In this document: one piece after another, positions 45,502-58,826 of the stretch
How positions within the stretch are numbered: position 1 is the stretch's first letter
How the letters are laid out: each line of letters begins with the position of its first letter
Assembly: GCA_003116995.1 (NCBI GenBank)
Contig: BDSL01000003.1
Coordinates: 1,736,001-1,800,000 of the forward strand
DNA from: Yamagishiella unicocca
Taxonomy: Eukaryota > Chlorophyta > Chlorophyceae > Chlamydomonadales > Volvocaceae
Direction of reading: 5' to 3'
DNA: 64,000 nucleotides
Notes under the pieces: generated by a model
Seen by the model: only the letters and a program-made list of their open reading frames with translations
What the model was told of the DNA's origin: nothing
Database searches by the model: none
Program-made: the position numbers and the translations under genes

Positions 45502-47914
45502 CTACTCTGGTACATACTGGTCAAACAACGCAGGTCGCGCAGCATACATACATAAGACTGCCGCAATCGCGGCCACCGCTAGCACGTCGCCCAACGTACT
45601 TCGTTCCATGCAGTCGGATCCGTTGCGCAGGGGTTGTGTTATGTTGCTCAAAAGGAGCACTTTCCAGATCACTATGCTTCGGGAAACAGCGCCGGCCAGC
45701 ACCGCTACAACCCATAGACGGCGTGCAGGCATTAATGGCCTCAAGCGCTCTAGAGCGCACCGCAAGCCGCGAGAATAACGCAATGCCCCATTGTTCACGG
45801 ACCCAGATGCATTATCCCAGAACCATGGGTCACCAAAAAAAGTCCTTCCCTCCCTCTCAACACGCTCCGCGCTCACAGTGCCCTCCCTCAGCAGCCCACG
45901 ATCGAGTGAACGCGCAACGAAATAAACGCAGCCTGCCCCGCCTTCCCACACACGCCGCATACATCCTACGCCCCTACGAAGCACACGGGCATCCAGCGCA
46001 AGCCCGTACGACGTTTTCGTACATCGTCGTATAGATCCTCCGGGTCCACCAGGTGCCCTGCCGTCGCCGCCACCCGGCGCGGCGTTATGAAGCCGCGGAA
46101 CGCACCCGTGTAAGGGTCCGCTAGAGCTGGGACCGCCGCCGCTGCTGCGAGCTGCTTTGCGTCCGCCGTGTTCCCCCCGGAGATCCTCCAGCAAGGGGCT
46201 GTAGAGCCCTCGTTCTGCTCGTTCAGGGTTTGCAGGCGCATATCCACAGCCACCAGCAGCACCTCAGTGTGGATGAGCGAGGCGGAGGTCGCCGCCGGCC
46301 CCGACTGCGCAGCGGCGGCGATTTGCGGCTGGGGCTGCACAGCCACAGCTGCTGCTGCTAGTGCAGCTGCGGCGTACGTCCGGCATTCCCGCAGCTGCGA
46401 CATGCGGTGACGCAGATAGGCGCGGTCCTGCTCCAGCTGGTCGACCTCGCTGTCGAACAGCATGGTTTCTTGTATCCGTGTCACCAGCGTGCACACGGCA
46501 TCCTCCAGGGAAGCGCCGCCGGCAGGGCCCGAACCCGATGGATCCGACGACGCTGTGTACCACTTTCCGGAGGACTCCGAGGCGCTCCGTGCCCGGGTCC
46601 CCGTGGCGCCGCTGCAGGCCATCCTGCTGATGCGCCGCAGCAGGCCGAACCTCATCCCGCACGCGCCGCGCTGCTGCGCAGCTTGCTGGAGCTGGTGGTG
46701 CATGGGTTGGGCCGGTGGGGTGGTAGCGGACGCCGTCACTGTGACGTCCGCGTTCGCGGGCCCGCAGGTGGCACTGCCGCCGTAGCTACAGCGCGGCGAA
46801 GTGCCTCCCGCTGCTGCTGCTGACGCCGCCGGCGCCACGACGCAGCGCACCCGCTCTGACGCCCACCCAGCGGCGGCGGCAGTGCGGGAGAACTCCGGCA
46901 GGTCGCTTCCGAGCAAGTTGGCGGCGTCACGTGCGCGTGCGCAGATGCCCATGAAGGTTTTTATTGACGCCTGCAGCGCCTCGTCGGCGCCGTCGGCCTG
47001 GCGGCGCTGAGCGGCGGCTCTGAAGGATGGGAGGGAGGGAAGGTGTGGGGAGGCGGGGGGGGGGAGGACGTTGGGTTGCCGATCGCGCGAGCAGTCGGGG
47101 TTGGCGTGCGGCGTTGGGTACTGAAGACATATCGCGCGACAGTCATAGGCTGGCCACAATTACATAACCATGCGCTTCTTACCTTACTAGGGAGCTCAGT
47201 CCAACAAGTTGCGCTGTGAGGCCGCGGAAACCGCGGTAGGTGTCGAGCCACGCCGCGGGATGCTCCAATAGTACCCCAAGGACGCCTTCGCTTTCGTGCT
47301 CGTTGAGGCTTTCGAGCGCAGATTGCAGCTGAAACATGGTGCCAGTCAAGCCCTGCAGAGGAAAATGAGCCACGGTTCAGTAAAGCTGCTCCACCGCTCC
47401 AGTCGCGTCCGTTAACTTTACCTGCACGCACTCGACTGCCTGCCCCGAGAAATCCACAGCCACACCAGCAGTGCCTTCAAGTACTGATAGAGCAGCAGGC
47501 AGGACCTGCAAGTAGCATTGCGCCAAGATTAGCAAGTGAGTTACCAGAAAACATGTTCGCAGGTCCTGCAAACCCTCAAAAGCGATGAGGAATGTCGGGC
47601 ACACCCAATAAGCACCTCCACCTAACACAATTTAAAATTTTGATAACTATGGTAGGTGTAGCGCAACGACGCCACGGCCTAGCTATGGACTTGCACCTTC
47701 ACCGCAGTTCTCTGTCCGAGACAGTAAAGAATAGAAGCAAGGGTGGTCTGAATTGGACCTGTCCTCGATAGTTTACCTTGCCGCAAATCTCTACCAGGCT
47801 TGAACAGTCATCGACGGCGTGCAGGCTCTGCGCGCCCGCTGTTGCAAGGGCTTTAGCCGCCGCATTGGCTTCAACTATGCAAAGCAGTAGGTCCATCTTA
47901 TGAGCATTCAACAA
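45502..47914 (-). CDS. Unrecognised protein with coiled-coil middle and two C-terminal hydrophobic segments
   Basis: About 544 residues in five exons: 47914-47777, 47505-47422, 47352-47183, 47019-46023, 45747-45502; all junctions use GT-AG and keep phase, which is good evidence of a real gene. I do not recognise the family. The N-terminal about 130 residues are helical and regular (LLLCIVEANAAAKALATAG, HAVDDCSSLVEIC, TMFQLQSALESLNEHESEG, VLLEHPAAWLDTYRGFRG). The large fourth exon has IKTFMGICARARDAANLLG, then Ala/Ser-rich low complexity, then SEVDQLEQDRAYLRHRMSQL, likely coiled coil, and a moderately conserved-looking LADPYTGAFRGFITPRRVA. The last exon has two hydrophobic stretches, RRLWVVAVLAGAVSRSIVIW and DVLAVAAIAAVLCMYAA, ending FDQYVPE. 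A membrane protein with its bulk on one side is inferred. The start could also be the ATG at 47896, and an upstream exon cannot be excluded. Confidence 0.6.
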
Positions 47915-48904
47915 TATGATCTCGGGCTGAATTGCACAAGTAAATATGCACTCTCCGTTCTCCCTGCAGAAGCAGGACCTGTGTCGTACCTAGCGTTCAT
48001 GAGATTTGGCGCTGCGGCCAGGCGTGGTGTCTAAACATATCTACTGGTTATTGATACATGATTCATGCTACCTCATGCTAAGCCCCTAGCCTGCGCGCCT
48101 GTACCTGCAAGCCAAAAACCCTTGACAAATTCCGGTAAACCTTACTGCAGAGATGCAAGGACGACAACTTGCAGGATTCATAATGCTGAAACAAAGGCAT
48201 TTATCGTGGCCGGGTATTTGTCCGCCGGACGTTTGCGGAAGGGGAAGTGAAGGACTGTCTCGAAGGACGACCGAAAAGGCGCAAATACGATGACAAGGAT
48301 AATGGAAGCAGGTTTAGGGCGACGATTTTATTTTCTCAAAATTGAGGGCATCCTGAGTGTTTAATCGTTTTGTTATGGCCTTTTTTGCAGCGCCATGTCC
48401 ATCTCTGCGAGCCGCTGGACTTTACATTCCTGTGTCATTTTGGGCAGTGGAAGGCCAGCAATACAGTAAATTGCACCTATCCCACACGCGCGCCCATTCA
48501 AGGATTAATACGCGTCGGCAACGGACTGCGAACATGTTATCTGGGAACATGTCCCAATTAGGTAGGGTACGGTGCTGTGCACAGTTCAAAGAGATACCGA
48601 TTGCATTTGACAGTTCGGAGGGTCTAGCTCGCCATAGTTCTTGCATCTGACTGGCACGTGAGGTCACACTTCCTGACGTTTCGATGGCATGTGAATAACC
48701 ACCGTGTACTAAATGCGTTTTGCGGTTGCAACATTGTGATTATCATATTCAACCATCGTCGATTACAATCATTTGTTTCGTGAGGTATCGCGCGCATCTG
48801 CGCAGCCAAAGCTCCAAACGAGGACCCGCCCTCATTTGCACTTGGTTAATCCTCCTAGAATCATAGCTACATCCGGCCAGCTACACAAAAATCAAACACC
48901 AGCC
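47915..48904. other. Intergenic between SAS10 and the unrecognised membrane protein
   Basis: About 1 kb with no recognised gene. Both neighbours are on the minus strand, so this holds the 3' region of SAS10 (minus-strand TGTAA at about 48421-48425) and the promoter of the unrecognised gene. Confidence 0.5.
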
Positions 48905-51900
48905 TTAAAGACGCCTGCTTTTCGCAACCTTGGTCTTAATGCCAGTTGCCTCGCCCCCATACGCCACTGCCTCCGGTTTCCGCATTGGCTGCACTGCGCC
49001 CTTGACGCGCACCATAGCCTTCTCAAACTTCATCCTGGTGGGGTTCAAGGAGGGAAAACACCGGCAACAGGACATCAGGAATGAGGGCAGCAGAAGTGCA
49101 AACGTTAGGCTTAATCCTGCAACGAAGGATTCACGGGCAGTCGCTTCGCGACATTTCACCTCTCAAACTCTATCTCCGGATACCGCAACACCACTATGCA
49201 ATAACGTTCTTCGCACCCGACGCTTGCGCTTGCAGAGAAACAGTCGCAGGAAACACCGTAGTCGCAGGAAGGGGCACGCGTACTACATTCGTATCAAGGA
49301 CCTGATCCCGCGCACTCCACTCGAGGATGCGCGGCGACAGCCAATGAATCCATTCTATATCTTCCCTCTCCCAGCGCATATACAAGTCAGAAATCACGCG
49401 TGAAATACCACTGCCTATCCTAAACAGCCAACAATCGAATAGTACAACCGCCTGTAGCAGTCCCCCGCACCTGTTCTTCTTGCGCGGGTTCTTCTGGTCG
49501 CGCCGGCGATGCGGTGTTAGGCCGCGGTTGCGCTGAATTTCATCCGTGATGCCGCGCGCTGCACCGGTCGTGGGGTCTGCTGCCGGCGGTGCCAGCGCCG
49601 GGGCGCGGTGCAGCTCGGTTCGCGACTTCTTGCGCGCTGCGGCGTCCGCCTGGGGTGCGGCAGGCGGTGCAGTATGCGGGGGCTCAGCCACGGACGGCGC
49701 GCCAGCCCTGATGGGACAGAGCTGTTTGTGGCACAGCGATATCCACGTACCGCAGCCGTGCCGCGCCGACCGAACCAGCCAATCCTGCAAGTCCCTCTTA
49801 CCATCACCATCACGCGAAAACCCTAATATAACATGACGCCTCACGAGTTGCCCACAACCGCAAAGCACACAACCCCACGTGCACTGAGCAGCGCGTCAAA
49901 TAACATACGCGCAAGCAGGAACGCACCGCGGGCTTTCCCACGTGACGGAATTGCATAACGCCCGCCGGCTGGCGAGCGCCGGCTGGCGCCCAAGGCACGG
50001 TCGCTCTTGCCCTGGGGCCCGACCGTCATGCCCACGAATCCCTGATCCGATTTCGTACCGCTGTACGGTAGTCGTCGGCGCGACCCCCCACCGCTTCAGA
50101 CGTGACGCACCTTTGCCTGCGCGTAGAACTCGTCCTCCTCGCCGGCAGCCCGCCGCTTGTTCGCGCCCTTCGGGCCGCCACTCAGGTCGTACTCGCCGTC
50201 GCCGTCGACGTCGTCCTCCCCGCCGGCCTGCGCCGACCGCCGAGCCGCCGCCGTGTCAAACTTGGCCCTCCGCTCGTGCAGCGACTCGCGCAGCGGCAGG
50301 TCCTCGTCGCCGCCGTGAGGCCGCTTGGACAGAGAGGGGTGGTCGGTGCCGAATCGCTGCGAGACTTTCTGCCGCGCAAACAGGTCGTTCAGCGCGTTGC
50401 CGCGCTGCCCTGCGGCGCCGGTGGCGCCCGCCGACCCGCGGGTCACATCCACCAGGTCCGCCACCTCGTCCCCAAAGTCCTCCATGAGCCCTGCAAGCGC
50501 GCACGACGATCGACGGCGGTAGTCACGTAGCTGTCAGTCACTCTCGTGTGGAAACGGTAGCAGGTCGCATGGCAAAGGCGCTGGCACCCTCACCCCAATC
50601 GTGAAGAGGTGCCCTCTCCAAACGCTACGAGACGTACACGTACATCACGCACAACCCGTACACTACTGCACACTAACGTTCACCACTGCATCCTAAACAC
50701 ACATCCTTGCGGCGCTGTGACATGCCACGATCCGTCCCCCCCAATAAACGCCACGCAACACGATCTACACCGCCATCCCTTACTGTACCCCACGGGTTTT
50801 CCTTGCAACTCAGTACCCCTACCCAAGGTGCGATACTGCGCTAATCCAGGCGGCGCCCCCCTCCCCCACACGCACCAGCGCCGCTCATGCCCGCCCGCCG
50901 CTGGTGGCGCAGGCGCTTGGCCTCGTCCTTGGACAGCGGCACCCGAATGAACAGGTCCTCCTCCACTGCCGACCGGGCCTCCAGCTTGGCGCGAGTCCGC
51001 AGCGCCGCCACCGAGTCCATACCCGCCACCTCCGCCCGCTCCTCCTCGGGGGCACCCGCGAGCTCGGCCGCCAGCGCGCGCAGAGTGTCGCTGCGCTTGG
51101 CCCTGCGTGAGGCGCGGCGGGGAGTGGGGTGGGATGGGGTGAGGTGGGGTGTGGTGGGGTGTGGCGGGGTAAGGTGGGGCGAAGTGAGGTGCGGGTGAGG
51201 TGGGGTGAGGTGGGGCGAGGTGGGGCGAGGGTGCGGGTAGCCGGCGGAGCGATGTCGCGTATGCGATCGACCGATGTGTTGCGCGGCTGATATTAGGTGA
51301 GGTGAGTCAGGTACACATTCACGGTAGACGCGATATGCAGCGCATGATGATCCGTGTGGCGGCTGAAAAGAACCACACCGATAGGAACCAATCCGCGCGC
51401 TTCGGAAACCACTGGTAAGAGGTGAAATGAACGAGGATGCTTCGCAGGGCGGGGGTCCCGGGCGGGCGGGAGACCCACTCGAACCCAGGAGGCCCCCCGG
51501 CATCCGCCGCACTTCAGCACGCCAACCTACTTGGCTTTCAGCTCCTTCATCCGGCGCTGCTCCTGCGAGGACAGCTTGTCCGCGCCGCCCGCCGCCCGCC
51601 GCTCGTCCATCTCCATGGACGCGGGAGTGATTTTGGGAGCACGATACACGCCCATTGGGTCGCCTGGTGGGCGAGCGGAGTGCAGAGGGGTTGGGGCGGG
51701 TGGGCGCATAGGAGACGGTGGGCGTCGGCTGAATCCACGACGTTCTAGCTACACACAAATTCGTTCTGGTCAAGGCAGCTGCATGCTGTTTGCTGTAGCT
51801 GTAGCTGGACCCGGGCGGTAGCCAGGCCGCCATCACTGCCTCGGGGAGGCCGTCCAAAAAGGATTGAGCAGGTCGTTGCCAGGTCAGTGCCAGACGAACG

Positions 51901-54900
51901 CCGGATTAGCGCTAGATCAGCGCTGGATCAGTATCAGATCTGGCCCTACCCCCCTCCTCACCTGCTGCGCCCTCGCCGTCCGCCCCCACGACGCCCATCC
52001 CCTTGATCTTGGGAACCAGAGAGTCTGGCCGCGGCCCGTACTGCAGGGCGTCTACGTCCACACCGCCCGCCGCGGCCGCTGTGGAGCCGGGACCCGGGCC
52101 CGCCGCCGCCTCGGCAGCGTCTCCCCCAGCCCGGCCAGCGGGGCGGCCGTTGGCCGCAACCGCCGGCGCTGCCGAGGCCATCTGCGCGGCCTTGAGCAGC
52201 TTGTCGATCTGGTACGACAGCTGCTTATCGATGGGTCGGATCTTTTCCAAGTACGACCGCAGCTCCACCAACCTGCCGGGGCCGGGGGTCACCACGGGGG
52301 GCGACACGTGGGTTAGGGGTTTCGAGGCTGAGCTAACCGCAAGGGAGGGGAACGGAAGAAAGGCTACGGCAGCATGTGAACAACTTCTTTATCATCGCCA
52401 CGCGATGTCACGGGCGTTTCACTCTGATGTTCTTTGGCTTTAGATGTATGTGTGCATCGGTTGCCTAGCGTGCCAGCACAAGCCGGCATGACTAATAGGC
52501 GGCCGAGCCACCCGCAAATTGCGGACGTTTGTCTACTGTTGGCAAGCGCAAGCACCGACACGCCACTGCCGGCGACGTGTTAGTGACTCTAGCCGCCATT
52601 GACGATGCCTATAATGTTCTTTGGCTTTAGATGTATGTGTGCATCGGTTGCCTAGCATGCCAGCACAAGCCAGCATGACTAATAGGCGGCCGAGCCACCC
52701 GCAAATTGCGGACGTTTGTCTACTGTTGGCAAGCGCAAGCACCGACACGCCACTGCCGGCGACGTGTTAGTGACTCTAGCCGCCATTGACGATGCCTATA
52801 ATGTTCTTTGGCTTTAGATGTATGTGCGCATCGGTCGCCTAGCATGCCAGCACAAGCCAGCATGACTAATAGGCGGCCGAGCCACCCGCAAATTGCGGAC
52901 GTTTGTCTACTGTTGGCAAGCGCAAGCACCGACACGCCACTGCCGGCGACGTGTTAGTGACTCTAGCCGCCATTGACGATGCCTGTTATGTTCTTTGGCT
53001 TTAAACGTATGTGCGCATCGGTCGCCTAGCATGCCAGCACAAGCCAGCATGACTAATAGGCGGCCGAGCCACCCGCAAATTGCGGACGTTTGTCTACTGT
53101 TGGCAAGCGCAAGCACCGACACGCCACTGCCGGCGACGTGTTAGTGACTCTAGCCGCCATTGACGATGCCTGTTATGTTGTTTGGCTTTTAACGTATGTG
53201 CGCATCGGTCGCCTAGCATGCCAGCACAAGCCAGCATGACTAATAGGCGGCCGAGCCACCCGCAAATTGCGGACGTTTGTCTACTGTTGGCAAGCGCAAG
53301 CACCGACACGCCACTGCCGGCGACGTGTTAGTGACTCTAGCCGCCGTATGGACGTTGACACGTCGGTGGACCGGGCCCATCGAATGCAGCGGAGATCACT
53401 GTTTCCCCTCGCAGTGCTGGATCCACGCTAGGCACATGCATGATTCGAAACTTAAATATACTATCCCCACGCTAGCCAACCCGGTGCCTTTTACTGCAAC
53501 CCGTCGCCTTTTCCCTTTCGACCCTAAGCGCATGCCCCGTAATGCCCAGCTTCGCCCAGCTTCGCATTCAGCCAAAGCGCTCCGCAGCACGATGCTGCGC
53601 CGGTTAACTGAAGCCTGAAGAGTTTCGGGAAGCGACTGAACTACAACGGCTTCGATCCAGCAGCGTGTGGCAGTTTGCCAGCAAATCTGATACCGTATCC
53701 CCGTGTCGCCGCCTTCCTCCTCCGAACGCACCTGCCGATTACCGGGTGGTCGCGCACCGGCCTGCCCTCCGCCTTCAGCAACAGGTAGAACACGATGTGG
53801 ATGCAGTAGCTCAGCAGCAGCAGGTGCTTCGCCTCCAAGTACGACAAGCCCTCTGAGGTTGCCAGCCCGCCATCGCGCAGCTCCGCCAGGAGCGGAGACA
53901 CTCGGTGCCGAACCTGGAGTCATGGTGGGGGTCCCTCAGCGTTAGGGAGGTCGGATAGAGCAGCACAGTGGCAGCGCAAGAGCGCGGAGGAAGCGTTTCC
54001 GTGTACGCTACGCACACTTCAAAAGAGGACGCCCCCGCCTGGCGCTCTCCTCCGCCTGGCGCCTACTCAGCATCAAAGGCCCCCACCATCCCAGCCATCC
54101 CTACAACTGCATCGCAACCTCCATGCTACCCACACGCCATTTAACTCCCCGCCCTCTGGATTTGCAGAGACGCTATCAACGGTATGAGCAGCGCCTGGAG
54201 GCCCTCCTGGCGTCCCTGGTCCTCACCTCCGACAGGCTCTCTTGCAGGTCCTGCAGCAGGCTGAGCAGCTCCGGCGCGTCCGCCATGAGCGCCGACATGC
54301 GTGCCTCGTCACCCAACGCGGCCAAGTCGCGCGCCACAGCCTCCATCTGCACCGCCCCGCCGCTGGCAGCCTTCCGTCGCTGTTTGCCGGCCGCCGCCGC
54401 TGCCGCCGTAGCGAGGGTGCCCATAGTTGCATCCTCGTCCTCGCCCTCGTCCTCATCTTCATCCTCCTCCTCGTCCTCGTCCTCCTCGTATAGACCAAAG
54501 TCCGCGGCGGCAAGCTTTTCTGCGCGAGCGCGCTGCAGCGCCAACGCCTCCTTCTCCTCCTCCTGCATTGCGTCCTCGTCACTGGCAGCCTGCAGATACC
54601 GAGGAGCGGAACAAGCAGGGGAACGGGGGCGTGTGTGAGCGCACGATCCAAGGCAAACATGACTCCGGAATGCCTCAATGCCACCGCCGTGTCGGCTCGC
54701 GCGCCGCTATCATACCGTAGTGTGTAAATCGGCCGATACGTTCAGGGGGAGGCAAGGTCTACGAAGTGGCCGGCCAAGTATGATGATCCGCCGAATTGGC
54801 CCCTGAGGGGTGACTGTGGCCCTTAGCTTACAACCCGTGCCGTACACTGCCTTACAGTGCGGTCACTGCCGTAAAGGCGGCTTCCGGCCTCGCCCTCCGC

Positions 54901-55978
54901 CGAGAATCATCCCACCTACACCGCATCCGCAGTCACACCACCACACCTAGATGCATGCTGTCGCCCACATGTCGTCGCCATTCACGTTCCACGCCCACAC
55001 TCCGCATCTCCAAACCGAATCCCTCCCACATCCTCCCGACCCACATCGTCCCGACCCACATCTTTGAACCCGCATCCTGAAACCCACACGAACCTCAGCC
55101 GTGTCCGCGTCGTAGTAGGCCCGCTTGTTGGCGCCCCACAACCGCTCGTCCGCGTCATCGCCCTTGCCGCCGCGCTGCACATCGCGTTCGTCGTCCTCTT
55201 CCTCGTCGTCATCATCCTCACCACGCTGGAGCTTCAGCTTTTGACCCAAGGCCTTGGCTTGCCTGGCGACTGTGGGAGGATAACGGCGGATTGGAGGCGT
55301 TCGGACACCGTACGAGGACGGAACAAACCCACACTCGTCGGCGTCGGCGTGCATCGTTGAACGGATATAGTTGGACAGGACTAGAGGGCTGAGAGCCTGA
55401 GATGAGCCTGATATATTTTGAGTGTGGCCTATGTTGGGAGGTGGCGGCAGTCTTGGTGTTCGGCTGTCGCAAAGCAACAAGTCGGCTGCTGCACGCGCAA
55501 CGTGAAATGCATGGTGCGCGCATAATTGTGCGAGTTTATCTACGTCACTTGCACTTGACCCAAGAGGCCGCCACCGAGCCAAAGGCACCGAGGGAGCCGG
55601 CCCTGCCGCCGTACAAGGTCGCCTCCGCTAGCGGTAGGGCCCCGCCACAGCCCGAAACATAGACGCACGTTCAGCACCGCTGCCGCCGCGCTTGATAGCA
55701 TCTTCGATGATGGCATCATCATCGTCGTCGTCACCATCCTCGTCCTCATCGTCGCTGTCGACTTCATCCTCGTCTTCATCGTCGTCGTCGAGGTTGTACA
55801 CACCCTCTACGTCCAGGCTGTCGTCGTCGTGCTCTTCGTCGTCGGACATATTCAAGCTAACCTTGTCCTTCTTTCCCTTGAACGCGTCGTCATCACTATC
55901 ACTGGCGGGGAAGTCATCTTTCTTGTCGCCCATCGAGGGCGGCCGCTTAAGCGCGGGCCGGCGCTGCGGCTTAACCAT
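48905..55978 (-). CDS. SAS10: SAS10/UTP3, small-subunit processome factor
   Basis: Nucleolar protein of the U3 small-subunit processome, needed for 18S rRNA processing. About 796 residues in ten exons: 55978-55669, 55269-55094, 54589-54227, 53913-53732, 52272-51962, 51663-51531, 51102-50876, 50490-50111, 49649-49471, 49034-48905; phases agree. The N-terminus (MVKPQRRPALKRP) leads into long acidic Asp/Glu tracts, then LWGANKRAYYDADTAE. The Sas10/Utp3/C1D domain follows: LLSLLQDLQESLSE, GLSYLEAKHLLLLSYCIHIV, FYLLLKAEGRPVRDHPVIGR and LVELRSYLEKIRPIDKQLSY. The C-terminal Sas10 domain has ARGITDEIQRNRGLTPHRR, NPRKKNRMKFEKAMVRVKGA and AYGGEATGIKTKVAKS near the stop. These landmarks match SAS10/THALLO of plants. 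The related neuroguidin/Lcp5 was considered, but the acidic N-terminus and the GGEATGIKT ending settle for SAS10. Intron 4 carries a 187-bp satellite array. Confidence 0.93.
51118..51240. repeat. GGTGGGGTGAGGT-type simple repeat in SAS10 intron 6
   Basis: Purine-rich plus strand of gtggggtgaggtggggcgagg units about 10 bp long, just upstream (minus sense) of SAS10 exon 7. The minus-strand transcript would be very pyrimidine-rich here, next to the 3' splice site. Confidence 0.85.
52427..53345. repeat. 187-bp tandem repeat (about 4.9 copies) in SAS10 intron 4
   Basis: Units begin at 52427, 52614, 52801, 52988 and 53175, exactly 187 bp apart. Each starts atgttctttggctttagatg (or a variant) and includes gactaataggcggccgagcc and ctactgttggcaagcgcaag. 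Copies differ by only a few substitutions, clustered in the first 45 bases; the last copy lacks the final bases. Each unit has a roughly 60-codon open frame on the minus strand (starting MSVLALANSRQTSAICGWLG) that crosses the unit boundary; I take this to be incidental. Confidence 0.97.
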
Positions 55979-58826
55979 CGCCGCAGCACCCGCCCAGTAG
56001 AAGAAATGTCAACAGGAACGGATCAATGCGCTATTGATGCCGGCGGCGGCAGGCGACTGGCGGCGGCCTACACCGTGTGCAGACACGCTCAACACTATTG
56101 GAAAGTAATACAAGTACACTCCGAGACGCTTTAGAAAATGATAGCAGCGTTCGACAAAATTTGCCTCAAACGTTTGCGAAAGCAGCTTCAGGTCTACCGT
56201 AATTCGCTGAACCTCTGCAATATTTAAATACGCATTTACGTATTAACGCAGGCTGATGGCATCTGCCAATACGCATCCAAAATGATTAGGAAATCATGCA
56301 TGCGTCCGTACATTGTACGGTGCCGACTAGGAAATGGAAACATAATGAATTAAGGATACAAGTGAGCGATTACTGCTGTGACATGTTCGTGGCTGTGAGA
56401 ATTGGAAATCGCTACGAGCCTTGCTGCTAACGACGCATCAAGTTTGCGGAGAGTTTTTACCAACTTTGCATTCGTGGAACACTTCGATGCCGGTAATCAG
56501 CTGCTATATCAGAGGCAGTGGATGGAAATGCGGGGAGTTGCGTAGTTGCAATGTCGTAAGTAGTCCGGCGGTGGTGACTAAGAGAAGAGAGGAACGCACT
56601 GGCGTCAGTTTGGTACCTGCCAGGAATGCTCACCCGAAGACATCCAACAAACTGTGACAGTTCGTGTATAAGTGGATGCCAATGATGTCGAAATCCTGCG
56701 TAGGTGGTACGTTGCGCAGGGTTGCTCCTTCTATGCCCTGTTGTTTGGCGCCGGCTCGAGTGGATACTTTCATCAGTTTCTTGTATGTCACATAGAGATT
56801 GGTCAAGATGCCCGTACGCATGCGGAATGCATCTGCGCGCAACCATGGTATACGTAAGAAGCCGTTCATATAGTAATGGTACGGCACGGTACGGCGTGCA
56901 GGATGCTAGGGACGATGATGGATGATAGGATAGGACAGGACTCGTATGACAAGCAACGACGCTCTTGCACAACCACAGGCATGTCAACGTAGCAGAGGAA
57001 AGCAGCGATGTTGGGAAAGCGGCTCAGGGGGGCCCGAAGCAGGTAGGGGCGGCTCGGCAGAAGGTAAGAAATTGACCAGTCGCGTATCGCTAGTGGAGGC
57101 TCGTTGTCGAATTGGATTCGGAGCCACTTGGTAACAGGTGATAACATCTGAGACACAGGCAGTGGACGGCAGTGGACGGCAGTGGCGTGTAGTGTAGGGC
57201 TGCATATGGCTCTACAGCCATTCGACGACGAGGAAGGACTCAAGCTAGGAAGGGTTAGGAAAGCTGCGGCAATGGATCAGATTAAGCATCACTTAACAAA
57301 CAGTGCTAGATGACATGGCATGGTCCCGCCCTGCCCTGATACATGGCATATCAATATGAAGCAGGCATCATATTGGAAGCTGACTTCCTTGCAGCCATGC
57401 AGCGGGCACAGATGTCGAAAAGTCATAGTTGGGAGGCACGGTTCCACGTAAGGAGCGAGGGTTTGTGCTCAAATGACGCAAATGCGCCAACGATGCCGCC
57501 AATCTGAAGTGCGCTGTTGCTCCCAGAGGTGGACAGCGAAAAAGTATCACAACCTGGAGCAGCTATGCCGAGCCATCCGCACTCGTGAGGACGGCAGCAT
57601 GGCCCAGCACGCCAGCCCCAGCACGTCAGCAGCATTATTACCATGCTGGGCAGCCGCCCCAGGATGTGCGAGGATCATGGTAGCAACGGCCCAGCCGGAA
57701 TCGACAAAGCAAGAGAAGAGTCATACCAGGTCATACAGCTACCGTGCAATACAGCAGCAGCATGCTAAGGAAGACCGGTAAGCCCTACACCGTTGTCAAC
57801 TTTTCACGTACTCTGACCCAAAAGGACAACCACTCGCAAACCGTCGAAAGCAAAGCAACCCCGACACACCTTACATGCTGGGTTTTTGCCCGATCAATCC
57901 TTACAATTATCTCAACTATGCGCCTGCGGAGAGGCGCAATGTCACGTGCACGGCAATTGACTTCAAGGTCTTCCTGCCTCCACAGCTCCATGCGCAGCAG
58001 GTCGAGGTACTGCGATAACCAGGCTTAAGGAACTGGCCCAACAGGGGGCCTTTGTAGTTGCTCTCTCGGGAGATTAGGTAGCTGTTGGGGCAGGTTGCCA
58101 ACGTTAAAGCCTTATTCTGACGATGAAACCGACGGTCATCGACACCAGGTTCACTGTCGCACACCTCCACCGTATAGCGCTCGGATGCGAGGCCAAGTTC
58201 AGGAAGGGGAGGGGGCTTTCGCAGATTCATTTAAGCACCCCATATGCGTTAGCAAACACAAACATGGAGCCCCCCCGCTTGTCGCAATCGCCGGAGCCAG
58301 TGGAATAGAAGCTCATACGGCAGTTGAGATGTCACCGCAATCGCTGGTATAGGCGGCGACAGCGACATCCTCAACAGCAGCCAGCCCCCACTTCCCTACC
58401 ATGCATGAAAAAGATGCTCTGCACAAGTCGGTTCCTAGCGCAGCTGTGAAAGTAATCTGCGCTGTGCAGTTGACTGTCCCTGCGTAATGGATTAACTCAG
58501 TTGATGTTAGTTCTGATTGACCGTGAAAGCACATACATGACCCGAATTGAAGAATCAGCGATCGTGTATGGCAAGGTGGCATACAATCGAGAATAAATGT
58601 CGTAACCGATGCGGTTCCGATGGCATGGAGGCGCGGAAATCAGGTCATAAGGCCCAGTCGGCCCCTCGCACGTTGACAGCGTGAAATAGCGCGGCCGCAT
58701 TGCATGCCGCCATACAGCGGCTCCTCGGCCCTTGTTTCCTTCTTAAGAAACTTGTGACTAGCAGCAGTAGCGTGTGGCCTTCACGCTTCGCATAACACTG
58801 TTTCGGCGGTGTCGGAGAAGCGTACC
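55979..58826. other. Divergent intergenic region between SAS10 and the H+-PPase
   Basis: A 2.8-kb AT-richer stretch between two divergently transcribed genes, so it holds both promoters. Short open frames exist, but none shows splice-consistent coding features or a family motif. I see no repeat or RNA gene. Confidence 0.45.

Noticed and set aside
51962..52272. Separate neuroguidin/Lcp5 gene suggested by the LEKIRPIDKQLSYQIDKLLK motif
   Set aside because: This exon joins in phase to the upstream C1D-domain exon and to the downstream Sas10 C-terminal exons; the motif is also present in SAS10 proteins.
52364..53309. Five near-identical 65-71 residue open frames on the minus strand
   Set aside because: They are the same frame read from each 187-bp satellite unit, inside an intron of SAS10, with no sign of independent expression.
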